This document shows, one piece after another, positions 16,486 to 26,936 of a stretch of DNA of 42,583 nucleotides; the stretch's first letter is position 1; each line of letters begins with the position of its first letter. Made by a program: the position numbers and the translations under genes. This DNA is from an uncultured Anaerolineae bacterium (GTDB lineage: Bacteria > Chloroflexota > Anaerolineae > J036 > Brachytrichaceae): positions 1 to 42,583 of the forward strand of contig CALBEF010000044.1 in the NCBI GenBank assembly GCA_937927775.1. The letters run 5' to 3'. Below the pieces are notes generated by a model. It worked only from the letters and a program-made list of their open reading frames with translations. It was not told where the DNA came from and ran no database searches.

Positions 16486-17793
16486 TCACAGATAGCGCAG
16501 ATCGTGCGCGGCGCGTTCCAGCCCCTCGCGGAAGGCCGGATGAGCAATGTCCACCAGCGCGCGGGCGCGCTGCCGGATGGTCTTGCCGTACAGGTCGGCC
16601 ACGCCGTACTCGGTGACGATGTAGTGCACATCGTTGCGCGTTGTGGTGACGCCGGCCCCCGGCTTCAGGGTTGCCACAATCCTGCTCACCACCGAGCCGT
16701 CCCTGAGCGCCGTGCTGCTGGGCAGGGCGATGATGGGCTTGCCGCCTTTGCTGTGGGCCGCCCCGCGTATGAAGTCCAGTTGCCCGCCCACGCCGCTGTA
16801 TAGCCGCGTCCCGATACTGTCGGCGCACACCTGGCCGGTGAGGTCCACTTCAATCGCCGAGTTGATAGCCACCATGTGATCGTTTTGAGCGATGAGAAAA
16901 GGATCGTTCACGTACTCGGTGGGCCTGAACTCGATGAACGGATTGTTGTCGATAAAGGTGTACAGGCGCCGGCTGCCCAGGCAGAAGCCGGCGATGATCT
17001 TGCCGGGGTGCAGGTTCTTGCGCGCGCCGGTGATGACCCCGCTTTGCACCAGCTCGATGATGCCGTCGGAGAACATCTCGGTGTGGATGCCCAGATCCTT
17101 GCGATGCCTGAGGTACGACAGCACGCCGTTCGGGATGGCGCCGATGCCGAGTTGCAGGCAGTCGCCATCGTCGATCATGTTGGCGATGTGGAAGCCGATC
17201 TGCTGGTAGAGGGGGCTGGTCTCGCCGGCGTTGAATTCGGGCAACTCGTAGTCCACCGGCACGCGGCAATCGATCTTCGAGATGTGGATGAAGCTGTCGC
17301 CCAGCGTGCGCGGCATGTGCGGGTTGATTTCGGCGATCACCAGCCGGGCGGATTCGGCGGCGGCCTTGGTGACGCCGACCTCGACGCCGTAGGAGCAGTA
17401 GCCGTGCTCGTCCGGCGGCGAGACGTGGATGAGCGCCGCGTCGAGCGGAAGCACGCCGCGTTTCCATAGCAGCGGGATCTCGCTCAGCCGGCAAGGCGTG
17501 AAGTCGGCCCGCCCGTCATTGACGGCGGCGCGCACGTTCTCGCTGATGAACAGCGTATTCACGCGCAGGTGGCGCTGCAGGCCGGGCGCAACATAGTCGG
17601 CGTTGCCGACTGTCAACACCTGCACGATCTCGACATTTTCCAGTTGTGGGGCGCGGCGCACAAGGGCCGCCATCAATTCTTTTGGAAAGCTGCAATTGCC
17701 GGTCAGGAAAACGCGCATGCCACTCTCGATGCGCGAAATCGCTTCGTCGGCTGAAACTGACGCGGCGATTGCCGGTGTTGCGATCTGGCTCAT
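16486..17793 (-). CDS. Acetyl-CoA hydrolase/CoA-transferase family protein
   Basis: 435 residues, the usual length for the 4-hydroxybutyrate/acetate CoA-transferase group. Features include VFLTGNCSFPKELM near the N-terminus, GIGAIPNGVLSYLRHRKDLGIHTEMFSDGIIELVQSGVITG with the expected catalytic Glu in HTEM, and VGGQLDFIRGAAHSKGGKPIIALPS near the CoA site. It would move CoA between acetate/acetyl-CoA and another acyl acid, or hydrolyse acyl-CoA; the acyl partner cannot be read from sequence. Its ATG overlaps the stop of the upstream glycosyltransferase (ATGA, 17790-17793), so the two are translationally coupled although their roles differ. acs lies just beyond on the opposite strand. Confidence 0.88.
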   Translation of the reverse strand: MSQIATPAIAASVSADEAISRIESGMRVFLTGNCSFPKELMAALVRRAPQLENVEIVQVLTVGNADYVAPGLQRHLRVNTLFISENVRAAVNDGRADFTPCRLSEIPLLWKRGVLPLDAALIHVSPPDEHGYCSYGVEVGVTKAAAESARLVIAEINPHMPRTLGDSFIHISKIDCRVPVDYELPEFNAGETSPLYQQIGFHIANMIDDGDCLQLGIGAIPNGVLSYLRHRKDLGIHTEMFSDGIIELVQSGVITGARKNLHPGKIIAGFCLGSRRLYTFIDNNPFIEFRPTEYVNDPFLIAQNDHMVAINSAIEVDLTGQVCADSIGTRLYSGVGGQLDFIRGAAHSKGGKPIIALPSSTALRDGSVVSRIVATLKPGAGVTTTRNDVHYIVTEYGVADLYGKTIRQRARALVDIAHPAFREGLERAAHDLRYL

Positions 17794-19868
17794 GGAATCT
17801 CAAAGGTGTCGAGCATCAGGCTGTTGCCGGCCGCGTCATTCAACGGGTCATGAATGCGGCGGCGCTCGCCTGTGACTGTGTTGTACACCCCAACGCGGAT
17901 TTGGTAAATGCCCGGCGGCAGGCCGGCGGGAAGCGCTACCCAGCGCGGTTCGGTCACTACCTCGCCCTTCATCCAGCGCGAGAAGGGGTAGTGCCCTTCA
18001 AACGGTTGCTGGTCGGCGACATGGACGACTTCGCCGGTGTTCTGGTTGACGACATGCACCAGCACCGTGTCATCCGGCAGATTTGCAGCCAGGGCTTGCC
18101 AGTGCAATCGCAGGGCGACCTCCTGCGCGCCGGCGTCGTAACTCATCTCGCCGCCCAGCAGCGTCAGCGCGTCGTCGAACAGGGCGTTGCGCGTCGCCAG
18201 CGCCGGCGACACGCTGAAGACGCGCGGCATTTCGGCTGCCGTGATGATCTCGGCGTAGGGCGCGCCGTCGCGTTCGGTCAGCGCCAGTTCTGTGCGAAGT
18301 TGTTTATGCAGGAGCTGCGCCTGCCGCTCGAACACCGCGCGGTAGCGCGGGAAGGCGGCCTGGCCGGGGGCATGGGCGATGTACACGTTGTCCGGCTGAC
18401 CGAGCGCCTGACGGGCAGCGCCGGCAAACTGCGCCGAGGGAACAGGCAGGAATTCGTAGAGTTCGCGCATTCGAATTTGGCCGCCGGTCAGAAAAGTCAC
18501 GCTCCTTTCAAATCCCCAATCCAGAGCGACTACGGGGCGCCCGCGAAACTGCGCCGTCAGGGTGTCTGTCAGGCGATAAATGCCGTCTGACCACAGGCCG
18601 CGCGCGCCGGTTCGCTCCAGGAAACTCAGGATCGAGATGTTAGCGCCGATCTGACTGGCCGCCAGAACGCAGACGACAAGCCATGTGGCTGCCTGCGCAA
18701 AGCGCAGCCGGCTGGCAGTGTCAACGATGGCGACGGCGATCAGCATCCATACCAGCGGTGTCAAAATAAAAAGATGCCGCGCGCCGATCGCGCTCACGCT
18801 GAAGGTAGCCAGGGGGATCATGGTCAGCGGGCACAGGGTGAGGAAAAGTCTGAGCCGGCTGTCGCGTGTGGCGAACGCCGGCGCATACCGGCGACGGGCT
18901 GTGACCCATTCGATAACGGCGCGCGCAATTCCGTAGATCACAGCCGCGATAAAGCCTGCGGCGCTCAACGGCCAGCCGGCGGGCGCTCCAAAGTGCAATG
19001 TGTCGCCGCTCATCAGCCGCAGGAAATCGGCCACCTCGAACGACACATTGCCAAAGACATCCAGGTTATTGTGCCCATACATCTGCGTTTGCAGGGCGTT
19101 CTCGGCGATGAAACGAAAAGACGCGCCATCTGGCAGGTTGTGGAGGATGAACGGCGCGAGGCCGAGCGTGAATGCCGCGCCGCACGCCATGAGCCTGGGC
19201 AGGCCAATCCTGCGGATGTGAAGGATGATTTTTGGCAGCCCGACGCTTAGCAGGGCTGTCAGCGCGAACGGCGCCAGCAACCAGGCGAACAGGACTTTGG
19301 TGGTGAAGCCGGCGCCGAACAGCAGGGCGGCCGCCACCAGCCAGTGGGTGCGTCCGCTGTCCAGCCAGCGCGTGAACGCCAGCAGTGTCAGCAGGGCCAG
19401 CGGCAGCAGCGGAAGGGAGAAGTGCGGCCCTGATCGGCTCCAAAAGATAAAGCCGGGCAGTGTGGCGCACAGCAGGGTTGCAATGGCGGCAACCTGATCG
19501 CCGAACCACAGCCGGGTCAGCAGCCAGAGCAGGATCAGCGTGAACGCGCCGAGCAGCAGATGGCCGGCGCGCAAGCCTTCGACGGTCGCGCCGAAAAGCC
19601 ACAGGCTGCCCAGACTGGTGTAAATGGAGGTTGGGCCGATGTAGTGTTGGAGCATCAACGGCCAGCGAACGCCAAACAGGTCGATGCTGCTGAACGCGCT
19701 GCGGGTATTGCCCTCAAGCAGCAGTTCGAGGGCCGGCACGGCGTCCGCAGCTTCGTCGTACTGCAATCCGGGCAGCGACAGATTCCACGCGCCGATGATT
19801 GCGTAGAGCGCAAGTGAGAGGGCAAGGCCGGCCAGCGTCGGAAAAGACGCGCGGATATCCCTGTGCAT
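17790..19868 (-). CDS. ArnT/PMT-type membrane glycosyltransferase (GT39-like) with C-terminal beta domain
   Basis: 692 residues. About ten hydrophobic helices (residues 12-430) begin with SFPTLAGLALSLALYAIIGAW. The first extracytoplasmic loop carries LPGLQYDEAADAV, where the DE acidic residues match the catalytic Asp/Glu of polyprenyl-phosphate-sugar-dependent transferases. After the membrane part come a mixed domain and a C-terminal beta-sandwich (about 560-690; VALRLHWQAL, VLVHVVNQNTGEVVHVADQQP, PPGIYQIRVGVY). It probably moves a sugar from a lipid carrier to a surface target. ATG 19868 is chosen; the frame extends to 19997, but that runs into acs. A TACAAT box lies 13 nt upstream. The stop overlaps the CoA-transferase start. 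Confidence 0.8.
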   Translation of the reverse strand: MHRDIRASFPTLAGLALSLALYAIIGAWNLSLPGLQYDEAADAVPALELLLEGNTRSAFSSIDLFGVRWPLMLQHYIGPTSIYTSLGSLWLFGATVEGLRAGHLLLGAFTLILLWLLTRLWFGDQVAAIATLLCATLPGFIFWSRSGPHFSLPLLPLALLTLLAFTRWLDSGRTHWLVAAALLFGAGFTTKVLFAWLLAPFALTALLSVGLPKIILHIRRIGLPRLMACGAAFTLGLAPFILHNLPDGASFRFIAENALQTQMYGHNNLDVFGNVSFEVADFLRLMSGDTLHFGAPAGWPLSAAGFIAAVIYGIARAVIEWVTARRRYAPAFATRDSRLRLFLTLCPLTMIPLATFSVSAIGARHLFILTPLVWMLIAVAIVDTASRLRFAQAATWLVVCVLAASQIGANISILSFLERTGARGLWSDGIYRLTDTLTAQFRGRPVVALDWGFERSVTFLTGGQIRMRELYEFLPVPSAQFAGAARQALGQPDNVYIAHAPGQAAFPRYRAVFERQAQLLHKQLRTELALTERDGAPYAEIITAAEMPRVFSVSPALATRNALFDDALTLLGGEMSYDAGAQEVALRLHWQALAANLPDDTVLVHVVNQNTGEVVHVADQQPFEGHYPFSRWMKGEVVTEPRWVALPAGLPPGIYQIRVGVYNTVTGERRRIHDPLNDAAGNSLMLDTFEIP

Positions 19869-19874
19869 GATTCG

Positions 19875-19935
19875 CCCCGGCATTGTAGCCGGGGTTGCGG
19901 GTTTCGATGGGGCATATTCGCCCCACACATATAAT
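19875..19935. promoter_or_regulatory. Divergent promoter region with two inverted repeats (glycosyltransferase / acs)
   Basis: CCCCGGC / GCCGGGG (19875-19894) encloses exactly six bases, ATTGTA, which on the minus strand is TACAAT, the likely -10 of the glycosyltransferase. A second inverted repeat TGGGGC / GCCCCA with a 6-nt loop lies at 19908-19925, directly before TATAAT (19930-19935), the likely -10 of acs. No good -35 hexamers are visible for either, which suggests activator-dependent promoters. Confidence 0.5.
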
Positions 19936-19984
19936 TCTGCCTGTCGTAGTGCCCGAGTTGATGTCCTGGAAGGAGAAGATAGCA

Positions 19985-21907
<1,923 letters not shown>

Positions 21908-21932
21908 CCGCCGGCCAATCCTGGCATACAAT

Positions 21933-21961
21933 CCTCCTGACATTCCGTCAGGAGGTTTTTT
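21933..21961 (+). terminator. Rho-independent terminator of acs overlapping the next gene's ribosome-binding site
   Basis: Perfect 9-bp stem CCTCCTGAC / GTCAGGAGG with a 5-nt loop, followed by six T. The 3' arm contains AGGAGG, which lies 12 nt before the ThuA ATG at 21968, so the same hairpin could both end acs transcripts and hide the Shine-Dalgarno. A TACAAT hexamer sits at 21927-21932. Confidence 0.85.
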
Positions 21962-21967
21962 CATCTC

Positions 21968-22711
21968 ATGAAGCCGATCAATGTGACTGTGTGGGGCGAG
22001 TATCGCCACGAAAAGACGCATAAGGCCGTGTCCGATGTGTATCCCAAAGGCATGCACGTGACGATCGCCGAGGGCTTGCAGGCGTATCCTGAATTTGCCG
22101 TGCGCACCGCCACGCTCGATGAGCCGGAGCATGGCCTGACCGATGCCGTGCTCAACAGCACCGATGTGCTGACCTGGTGGGGGCACATGGCGCATGGCGA
22201 TGTGCGCGACGATATCGTCGAAAAGGTTGCCAAACGTGTGTGGGAGGGCATGGGCCTGATCGTGCTGCACTCCGGCCATTTCTCCAGGCCGTTCAAGCGG
22301 CTGATGGGCACGGATTGCTCGTTGCGCTGGCGCGAGGCGCACGACAAGGAGCGCCTGTGGGTGGTCAACCCCGGCCATCCGATTGCTCAGGGCCTGCCAG
22401 ACTTTTTCGAGCTGCCCGAAGAAGAGATGTACGGCGAGTACTTCGGCATTCCGCAGCCGGATGAACTCGTGTTCGTAAGTTGGTTCACCGGCGGCGAAGT
22501 GTTCCGCAGCGGCTGCTGCTGGCATCGTGGTATGGGCAAGGTGTTCTACTTCCGCCCCGGCCACGAGACCTATCCCACCTATTACGACGAGAACGTGCGC
22601 AAAGTGATCGCCAATGCTGCGCGCTGGGCCGCCCCCACGCTCGTGTCACAGTTCACCCGTTCCGCCAATGGCCCGACCGCACCCTTGGAGCGTGACAGGG
22701 TGACAGGGTGA
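21968..22711 (+). CDS. thuA: ThuA-like (trehalose utilisation) protein
   Basis: 247 residues of the ThuA/GATase-like fold: [16 protein letters not shown] at the start, [44 protein letters not shown], then [36 protein letters not shown] and [14 protein letters not shown]. ThuA proteins occur with sugar oxidoreductase genes and take part in conversion of trehalose-type disaccharides, but no such partner lies here. The conserved part ends around residue 230; the last few residues (ERDRVTG) come from the octamer array at 22692-22723, so the natural C-terminus has apparently been altered by the repeat. Confidence 0.88.
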   Translation: MKPINVTVWGEYRHEKTHKAVSDVYPKGMHVTIAEGLQAYPEFAVRTATLDEPEHGLTDAVLNSTDVLTWWGHMAHGDVRDDIVEKVAKRVWEGMGLIVLHSGHFSRPFKRLMGTDCSLRWREAHDKERLWVVNPGHPIAQGLPDFFELPEEEMYGEYFGIPQPDELVFVSWFTGGEVFRSGCCWHRGMGKVFYFRPGHETYPTYYDENVRKVIANAARWAAPTLVSQFTRSANGPTAPLERDRVTG

Positions 22712-22723
22712 CAGGGTGACAAG
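22692..22723. repeat. Left octamer array flanking the S23-type gene
   Basis: Four tandem 8-mers: GTGACAGG three times, then GTGACAAG, immediately before the GTG start of the four-helix gene. The array overlaps the thuA stop codon. The same unit occurs inverted at 23125-23156. Confidence 0.9.
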
Positions 22724-23110
22724 GTGGCTGGCAGAATTGTTTCTCATCGTGATCTCATCGTTTATCAACGAGCGTTTGACGCCGCCACTCGCATATTTGC
22801 ACTCACGAAGACATTCCCGCGCGAGGAAACGTATTCTCTAACAGACCAGATACGGCGATCATCCAGATCGGTGTGCGCTAATCTGGCCGAGGCATGGCGA
22901 AAGCGACGCTACCGCGCCGCTTTCATTGCCAAGTTATCCGATGTTGAAAGTGAAGCAGCCGAAACGCAGGTGTGGATCGACTTTGCAATCCGGTCCGGCT
23001 ACCTTTCTGCCGAGGACGGCCGGCTGCTTCACGAAGCTTATGAATCCATATTGGCGACACTGGTCGGCATGATCAATCATCCAGAGACGTGGGTTATCGG
23101 AGACAAATAA
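22724..23110 (+). CDS. Four-helix-bundle protein (S23 / 23S rRNA intervening-sequence family)
   Basis: 128 residues. The family pattern is clear: HRDLIVYQRAFDAATRIFALTKTFPREETYSLTDQIRRSSRSVCANLAEAWRKRRY followed by KLSDVESEAAETQVWIDFAIRSGYL. These small proteins form pentameric four-helix bundles, are encoded in insertions of 23S rRNA genes or dispersed in genomes, and are related to Avd of diversity-generating retroelements; their role outside those settings is unknown. The start is GTG 22724, 12 nt after the thuA stop in the same frame and abutting the repeat array, with no separate ribosome-binding site apart from AAG. The AT content is higher than its neighbours, which hints at separate ancestry. 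Confidence 0.9.
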   Translation: MAGRIVSHRDLIVYQRAFDAATRIFALTKTFPREETYSLTDQIRRSSRSVCANLAEAWRKRRYRAAFIAKLSDVESEAAETQVWIDFAIRSGYLSAEDGRLLHEAYESILATLVGMINHPETWVIGDK

Positions 23111-23124
23111 CACCATTGACCATC

Positions 23125-23156
23125 GTAGTCACCCTGTCACCTCGTCACTCCGTCAC
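23125..23156. repeat. Right octamer array, inverted copy of 22692-22723
   Basis: Plus strand reads GTAGTCAC, CCTGTCAC, CTCGTCAC, TCCGTCAC. On the minus strand these are GTGACGGA, GTGACGAG, GTGACAGG, GTGACTAC: the same 8-nt family as the left array in opposite orientation. It ends 10 nt before the Bax-inhibitor stop. Confidence 0.88.
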
Positions 23157-23166
23157 CTCTCGCTGC

Positions 23167-23883
23167 CTACCGCCGCTGGCCAAAAATGCGCAGCAGCCGG
23201 ATGAAGAGGTTGATGAAATCCAGGTAGAGCGCCAGCGCGCCGATGATGGCTGCCTTGCGCTGCACTTCCCCATCTTCGCCGATGCCCTGCGCCATGCGCT
23301 TGATGCGCTGCGTGTCATAGGCGATGAGGCCCACGAACACCAGCACGCCAACGTAGGTCAGCGCCCACATCAGCCCCTCGCTTTGCAGGAACAGGTTGAC
23401 GACCGACCCAAGAATGACGCCGATCAATCCCATGAAAGCCAGGCTGCCCAGGCTGGTCAGATCGCGTTTGGTGACGTAGCCATACGCGCTGACCAGCGCG
23501 AACGTGCCGGCAGTGATGAAGAACACCTGCCCGATCGATTCGGCAGTGTAGATGTAGAAGAGAAACGAGAAGGTGATGCCAACCGTGATGGAGTAGATGA
23601 GGAACAGCGCGGTGGCCATCACCGCGCTCAGCCGGCGGATGAGCGCGCTCAGGATAATTACCAGTCCCAACTGCCCAAAGATCAGAATGAGAATGCCGGG
23701 GCTTGAAAGCAACGGCTCCAGAAAATCCGGATTCTGAGCGGTGGCGGTGGCGACCAGGCCGGTGATCGACAGCGCCAGCGCCATCCAACCATAGACTTTC
23801 ATGATGAAGCTGCGCTCGGCAGCCTGATCGACTGCGATGGATGATGTTGACCCCATGGGGCGGTTCATGTCAAACTGGTTCAT
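23167..23883 (-). CDS. Bax inhibitor-1/YccA family membrane protein
   Basis: 238 residues with seven hydrophobic segments starting near residue 25 (SFIMKVYGWMALALSITGLVATATA), matching the BI-1 length and fold. Typical stretches are FFITAGTFALVSAYGYVTKRDLTSLGSLAFMGLIGVIL and VGLIAYDTQRIKRMAQGIGEDG with the conserved YDTQ and acidic residues in the last third, associated with pH-dependent Ca2+ leak in bacterial homologues. In bacteria the role is membrane-protein quality control or ion leak; I cannot be more specific. ATG 23883 has AAGGAG 8 nt upstream. Gene order gives no pathway. Confidence 0.92.
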   Translation of the reverse strand: MNQFDMNRPMGSTSSIAVDQAAERSFIMKVYGWMALALSITGLVATATAQNPDFLEPLLSSPGILILIFGQLGLVIILSALIRRLSAVMATALFLIYSITVGITFSFLFYIYTAESIGQVFFITAGTFALVSAYGYVTKRDLTSLGSLAFMGLIGVILGSVVNLFLQSEGLMWALTYVGVLVFVGLIAYDTQRIKRMAQGIGEDGEVQRKAAIIGALALYLDFINLFIRLLRIFGQRR

Positions 23884-24003
23884 GTGATTGCTCCTTGAGC
23901 CGGCGCGCGAGGGGCCGGCTTTCAGATCGGTATTCTACTGCGCCCGGCGCGCCGATTTTGACGCCGGCCTGACGGGGCGCGCCCATTCCGACAGTTCCCG
24001 GCG

Positions 24004-26352
24004 CTATCGCACGCGCAGCCGTGTCAGTTCGATCTGGTCCCCCGCAAACTGTCCGTCGATCCCGTAGGCGGCCGCCCGTGAGAAATCGGCCGGCGCATAC
24101 CACACCAGCAGCAGTCGATACACCCCCGGCGACGCGCTGGCGCCCACAACCAGCGTGTGCGCGATTTCGATCCTCTCGCCCGGCGTCCACCGTGTCAGTG
24201 ATTGCCCCGCGTCCTGCTGAGCGGCTTTGTTTGACTGATCGTCCAGCAATTGCAGCGACACGCTCAAATCCCGTTCGAGTGGGCGGCTCGCGCGCCAGTG
24301 TGTGGTCACTGTCAGCGTCTCTCCCGCCGACACTGCGGCCCCGCTCAGGGTATACCCAAGCAGCTCCAGGCCGTTCTCGTAGCGCAGCAATGGCATGTCT
24401 GTGCGCTCGGCGCGCTCGTTCAGCGCGACTGCGCCGAAAATGGCGCGGTCTGTTCCATCTGGCAATGGCAGGCGTTGCCCGGTGCTGAAGTCGTACACGC
24501 CCACAGCCCAGCGCAGAACACGCGGCGCATGCGCCAGCGCCGGAATCCGCGCGGTGTAGAAGTCGCTCCACAGTCTGCCGGCCGGCTCCTCGCTCAGCGC
24601 CAGCCGGCCCTGGCCGGGGTGCATATCGCGCTGCGCCACGATCACATCATGTTCGTCGATCAAATGGACGAAGACACTGTAGTTGGCCGGCGCCGGCGCG
24701 GTCAGTTTCCAGTTCAGGGAAAGGGTGACTTCATCCCCCGGCGTTGCGCGCGCTGCGGACGAGCGCCCTTCTTCGAGCCATACCATGCCGCCAAAGTCTG
24801 CGCCGATTGAGATGGGCAGACGCTCTGTCCATGTGTCGGGGGGCGGCGCGTATGCCGGCGCAATTACGGCAAACGGCATGGCAATAGCCACGGTTGCCAG
24901 CAGCGCCATGCCGGCCCACAATGCGGCGCGATGGATGCGAAACAGTCCGTAGCTCAGGCCGGCGGCGATCACAGCGATGCACGGAAACATCAGCCGGCCC
25001 TGCGACGCCGGTGTAAGGGATGTCCAGCGCAGCAGCGCCACAAGGATCAGCCCCACCCAGAACAGCCCCAGGATCACCGGCGCGCGCCGGCAGATGCAGG
25101 CTGCGACGCGCTGGAAGATGGGAACAGGCTGCGTCATGTCGGGTGGCGGGCTGTCTTTTGAAAGCGCGCCGGCTCCGCGCGGGCGCAACACTGCCCGAAT
25201 CAGGCCGGCCGCTGCCACAACTGACATTCCGTTGAGCGCGTCATAGATCAGTGGCGGCATGAGGATGTTCATTCCGCCAAACACTCCCCAGTACGAGCGC
25301 ATGAACCCCTCGCGCTCGGTCCATAACTGGGCCAGCGAAGCCGGCGGCGATCTGCGGCCCACCACATCCAGAAAAGCGTTCCAGCCCAGCCAATCGCCGT
25401 ACAGGATTTGATTGCGGACGAACCACCAGCCGGCGCACACTGCAACGACCAGTGTGACGATCAACGTAAAGCGCGCTGCGCCGAACGCAAGCCGGGCTAT
25501 GCGCCCGCTGATGCGCGTGCTCGATTGCGAGAATGCCGCGCTCTCAGTTGGCGCCTCACGGCTGATCGAGGCCAGCGCGGCAGCCAGCCCGAACAGGCCG
25601 ATCAGTCCCAGCGCGCTGGATTTGCTCAGCGCGCCGGCGCTGGCAATCAGGCCGGCGATGATTGCAGCGCGCACTGTCGTGTCGCGCCGGCGCGCGATGC
25701 GCAACGCCCACCACACCCCCACGCTGCTGAACAGCACAGCCGCATTGTCGTTGTTGATCGATGCGCTGATGAAGGCGAACATCGGCGCGCACGCGGTGAA
25801 TACCATTGCGCCGAGGCGCGGCCAGAAGCTGGAATCGAGCAGGCCGGCGTCTGCGTGTGGTGGCGGGAAAAGCTCGCGCCCGACCAGCCAGGCAAACCAG
25901 ACGGTCAACGTCGAGAGGATGATCGACAGCAGGCGGGCCAATCGCGCAGCCAGCGCCGCGCCGTCCCACGGGAATCGCTCGGCCGGCGTGTGCAGAATGG
26001 TGTTGGCATTGCCGTCTGGTCTGGCAATGCCGAGGTCACTGTGCGGATTCGGGCGTCGTATCTCGCGCCAGTTCGAGTCGTCGACCGGCGCCATCACCAG
26101 CGCGGCCAACGCATAGTAGAGCGGGGGTTGGCTGCCTTCCTGGCGCCACGGCGCGTCGGCGTCGGTTTGATCGGCGCGCTGAACCGGCAGCCCGCCGCCA
26201 TTGGCTAAATGTTGCGCGAACGCGTAGTGCCACGCTTCATCGGAGGCTTCGAAGAGCGGCGTAGCCAGGCTGTATAGACTGAAGAGGGTAAACGAGACCG
26301 CAAGCAGCAACGCAACAAGGCGCTTTTCTGTTGGGTGGATGTGCGCAATCAA
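24004..26352 (-). CDS. ArnT/PMT-type membrane glycosyltransferase with two C-terminal beta-sandwich repeats
   Basis: 782 residues. Helices start at residue 12 (LVALLLAVSFTLFSLYSLA); the first loop has PLFEASDEAWHYAFAQHLA with the acidic pair expected at the active site of lipid-phosphosugar transferases. The membrane part ends near residue 515 with AVIAPAYAPPP. Two beta-sandwich units follow (about 535-650 VTLSLNWKLTAPAPANYSVFVHLIDEHD; 660-780 LLGYTLSGAAVSAGETLTVTTHWRA). The same domain type ends the glycosyltransferase at 17790. The only start upstream of the first helix is TTG 26352, overlapping the stop of the coiled-coil gene (TTGA), so coupling is likely. It is the last gene of a long minus-strand run. 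Confidence 0.8.
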   Translation of the reverse strand: MIAHIHPTEKRLVALLLAVSFTLFSLYSLATPLFEASDEAWHYAFAQHLANGGGLPVQRADQTDADAPWRQEGSQPPLYYALAALVMAPVDDSNWREIRRPNPHSDLGIARPDGNANTILHTPAERFPWDGAALAARLARLLSIILSTLTVWFAWLVGRELFPPPHADAGLLDSSFWPRLGAMVFTACAPMFAFISASINNDNAAVLFSSVGVWWALRIARRRDTTVRAAIIAGLIASAGALSKSSALGLIGLFGLAAALASISREAPTESAAFSQSSTRISGRIARLAFGAARFTLIVTLVVAVCAGWWFVRNQILYGDWLGWNAFLDVVGRRSPPASLAQLWTEREGFMRSYWGVFGGMNILMPPLIYDALNGMSVVAAAGLIRAVLRPRGAGALSKDSPPPDMTQPVPIFQRVAACICRRAPVILGLFWVGLILVALLRWTSLTPASQGRLMFPCIAVIAAGLSYGLFRIHRAALWAGMALLATVAIAMPFAVIAPAYAPPPDTWTERLPISIGADFGGMVWLEEGRSSAARATPGDEVTLSLNWKLTAPAPANYSVFVHLIDEHDVIVAQRDMHPGQGRLALSEEPAGRLWSDFYTARIPALAHAPRVLRWAVGVYDFSTGQRLPLPDGTDRAIFGAVALNERAERTDMPLLRYENGLELLGYTLSGAAVSAGETLTVTTHWRASRPLERDLSVSLQLLDDQSNKAAQQDAGQSLTRWTPGERIEIAHTLVVGASASPGVYRLLLVWYAPADFSRAAAYGIDGQFAGDQIELTRLRVR

Positions 26353-26864
26353 GCGGCCTTCTCGGTTTGCGCTGTGTCAGGTTCAGTAAGATTTTCCTGC
26401 GCCTGCTTCTGCCGTTCGGCAGACTCGCGCTCCAGCTTGGCGATGCCATTGCTGACAACGGCGGTAATGTGCTCCATTTCCTCGCGCAGGCGCAGTAGCG
26501 TATCGAGCGCGTAGTTGTCGGCTTCAGCGCGCAGCCGGTCTGCTTCACGCCGGGCGCGCTCCTCGACGGCCTCGGCGCGACTCTGTGCGATCGTCATGAT
26601 CGTTGTGTCGTCTGCCAGTTGGGCCGCGTCTTCGCGCGCCATTTCGCGAATCCGCTCGGCTTCCTCGTGGGCCTGGGCGATGATGCGATCATGTTCCTGT
26701 TCGACTTTCTGCGCTTTCTTGATCTCTTCTGGAATGGCAAGCACCATCTGGTCGATCAACTGAAAGCATCGGTCGGCGTCGACCAGGCGCATTTTGGTGC
26801 CAGGAACGCGCCGGCTCTCCAGCAAAATGGCCTCGAGTCGCCCCAAAAGATGCTGTATATCCAT
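26349..26864 (-). CDS. Coiled-coil protein (DivIVA / ATP-synthase-b-like)
   Basis: 171 residues. The N-terminal part MDIQHLLGRLEAILLESRRVPGTKMRLVDADRCFQLIDQMVLAIPEEI precedes a charged coiled coil (about 60-150; AEERIREMAREDAAQ type heptads, AEAVEERARREADRLRAEAD). No membrane segment. It resembles the small coiled-coil proteins found next to coaD in many Gram-positive and Chloroflexota genomes, often labelled ATPase or DivIVA-like; function is unknown. ATG 26864 is chosen over 26891 because homologous proteins begin at MDI. It follows coaD by 72 nt and overlaps the next gene's start. Confidence 0.78.
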   Translation of the reverse strand: MDIQHLLGRLEAILLESRRVPGTKMRLVDADRCFQLIDQMVLAIPEEIKKAQKVEQEHDRIIAQAHEEAERIREMAREDAAQLADDTTIMTIAQSRAEAVEERARREADRLRAEADNYALDTLLRLREEMEHITAVVSNGIAKLERESAERQKQAQENLTEPDTAQTEKAA

Positions 26865-26936
26865 AGTTGTCCCCAGTTTGATCTGCCTCAAATCGGCTCA
26901 GCGCAACCTCGCGTGACGTAATTCTACATGTAATGA

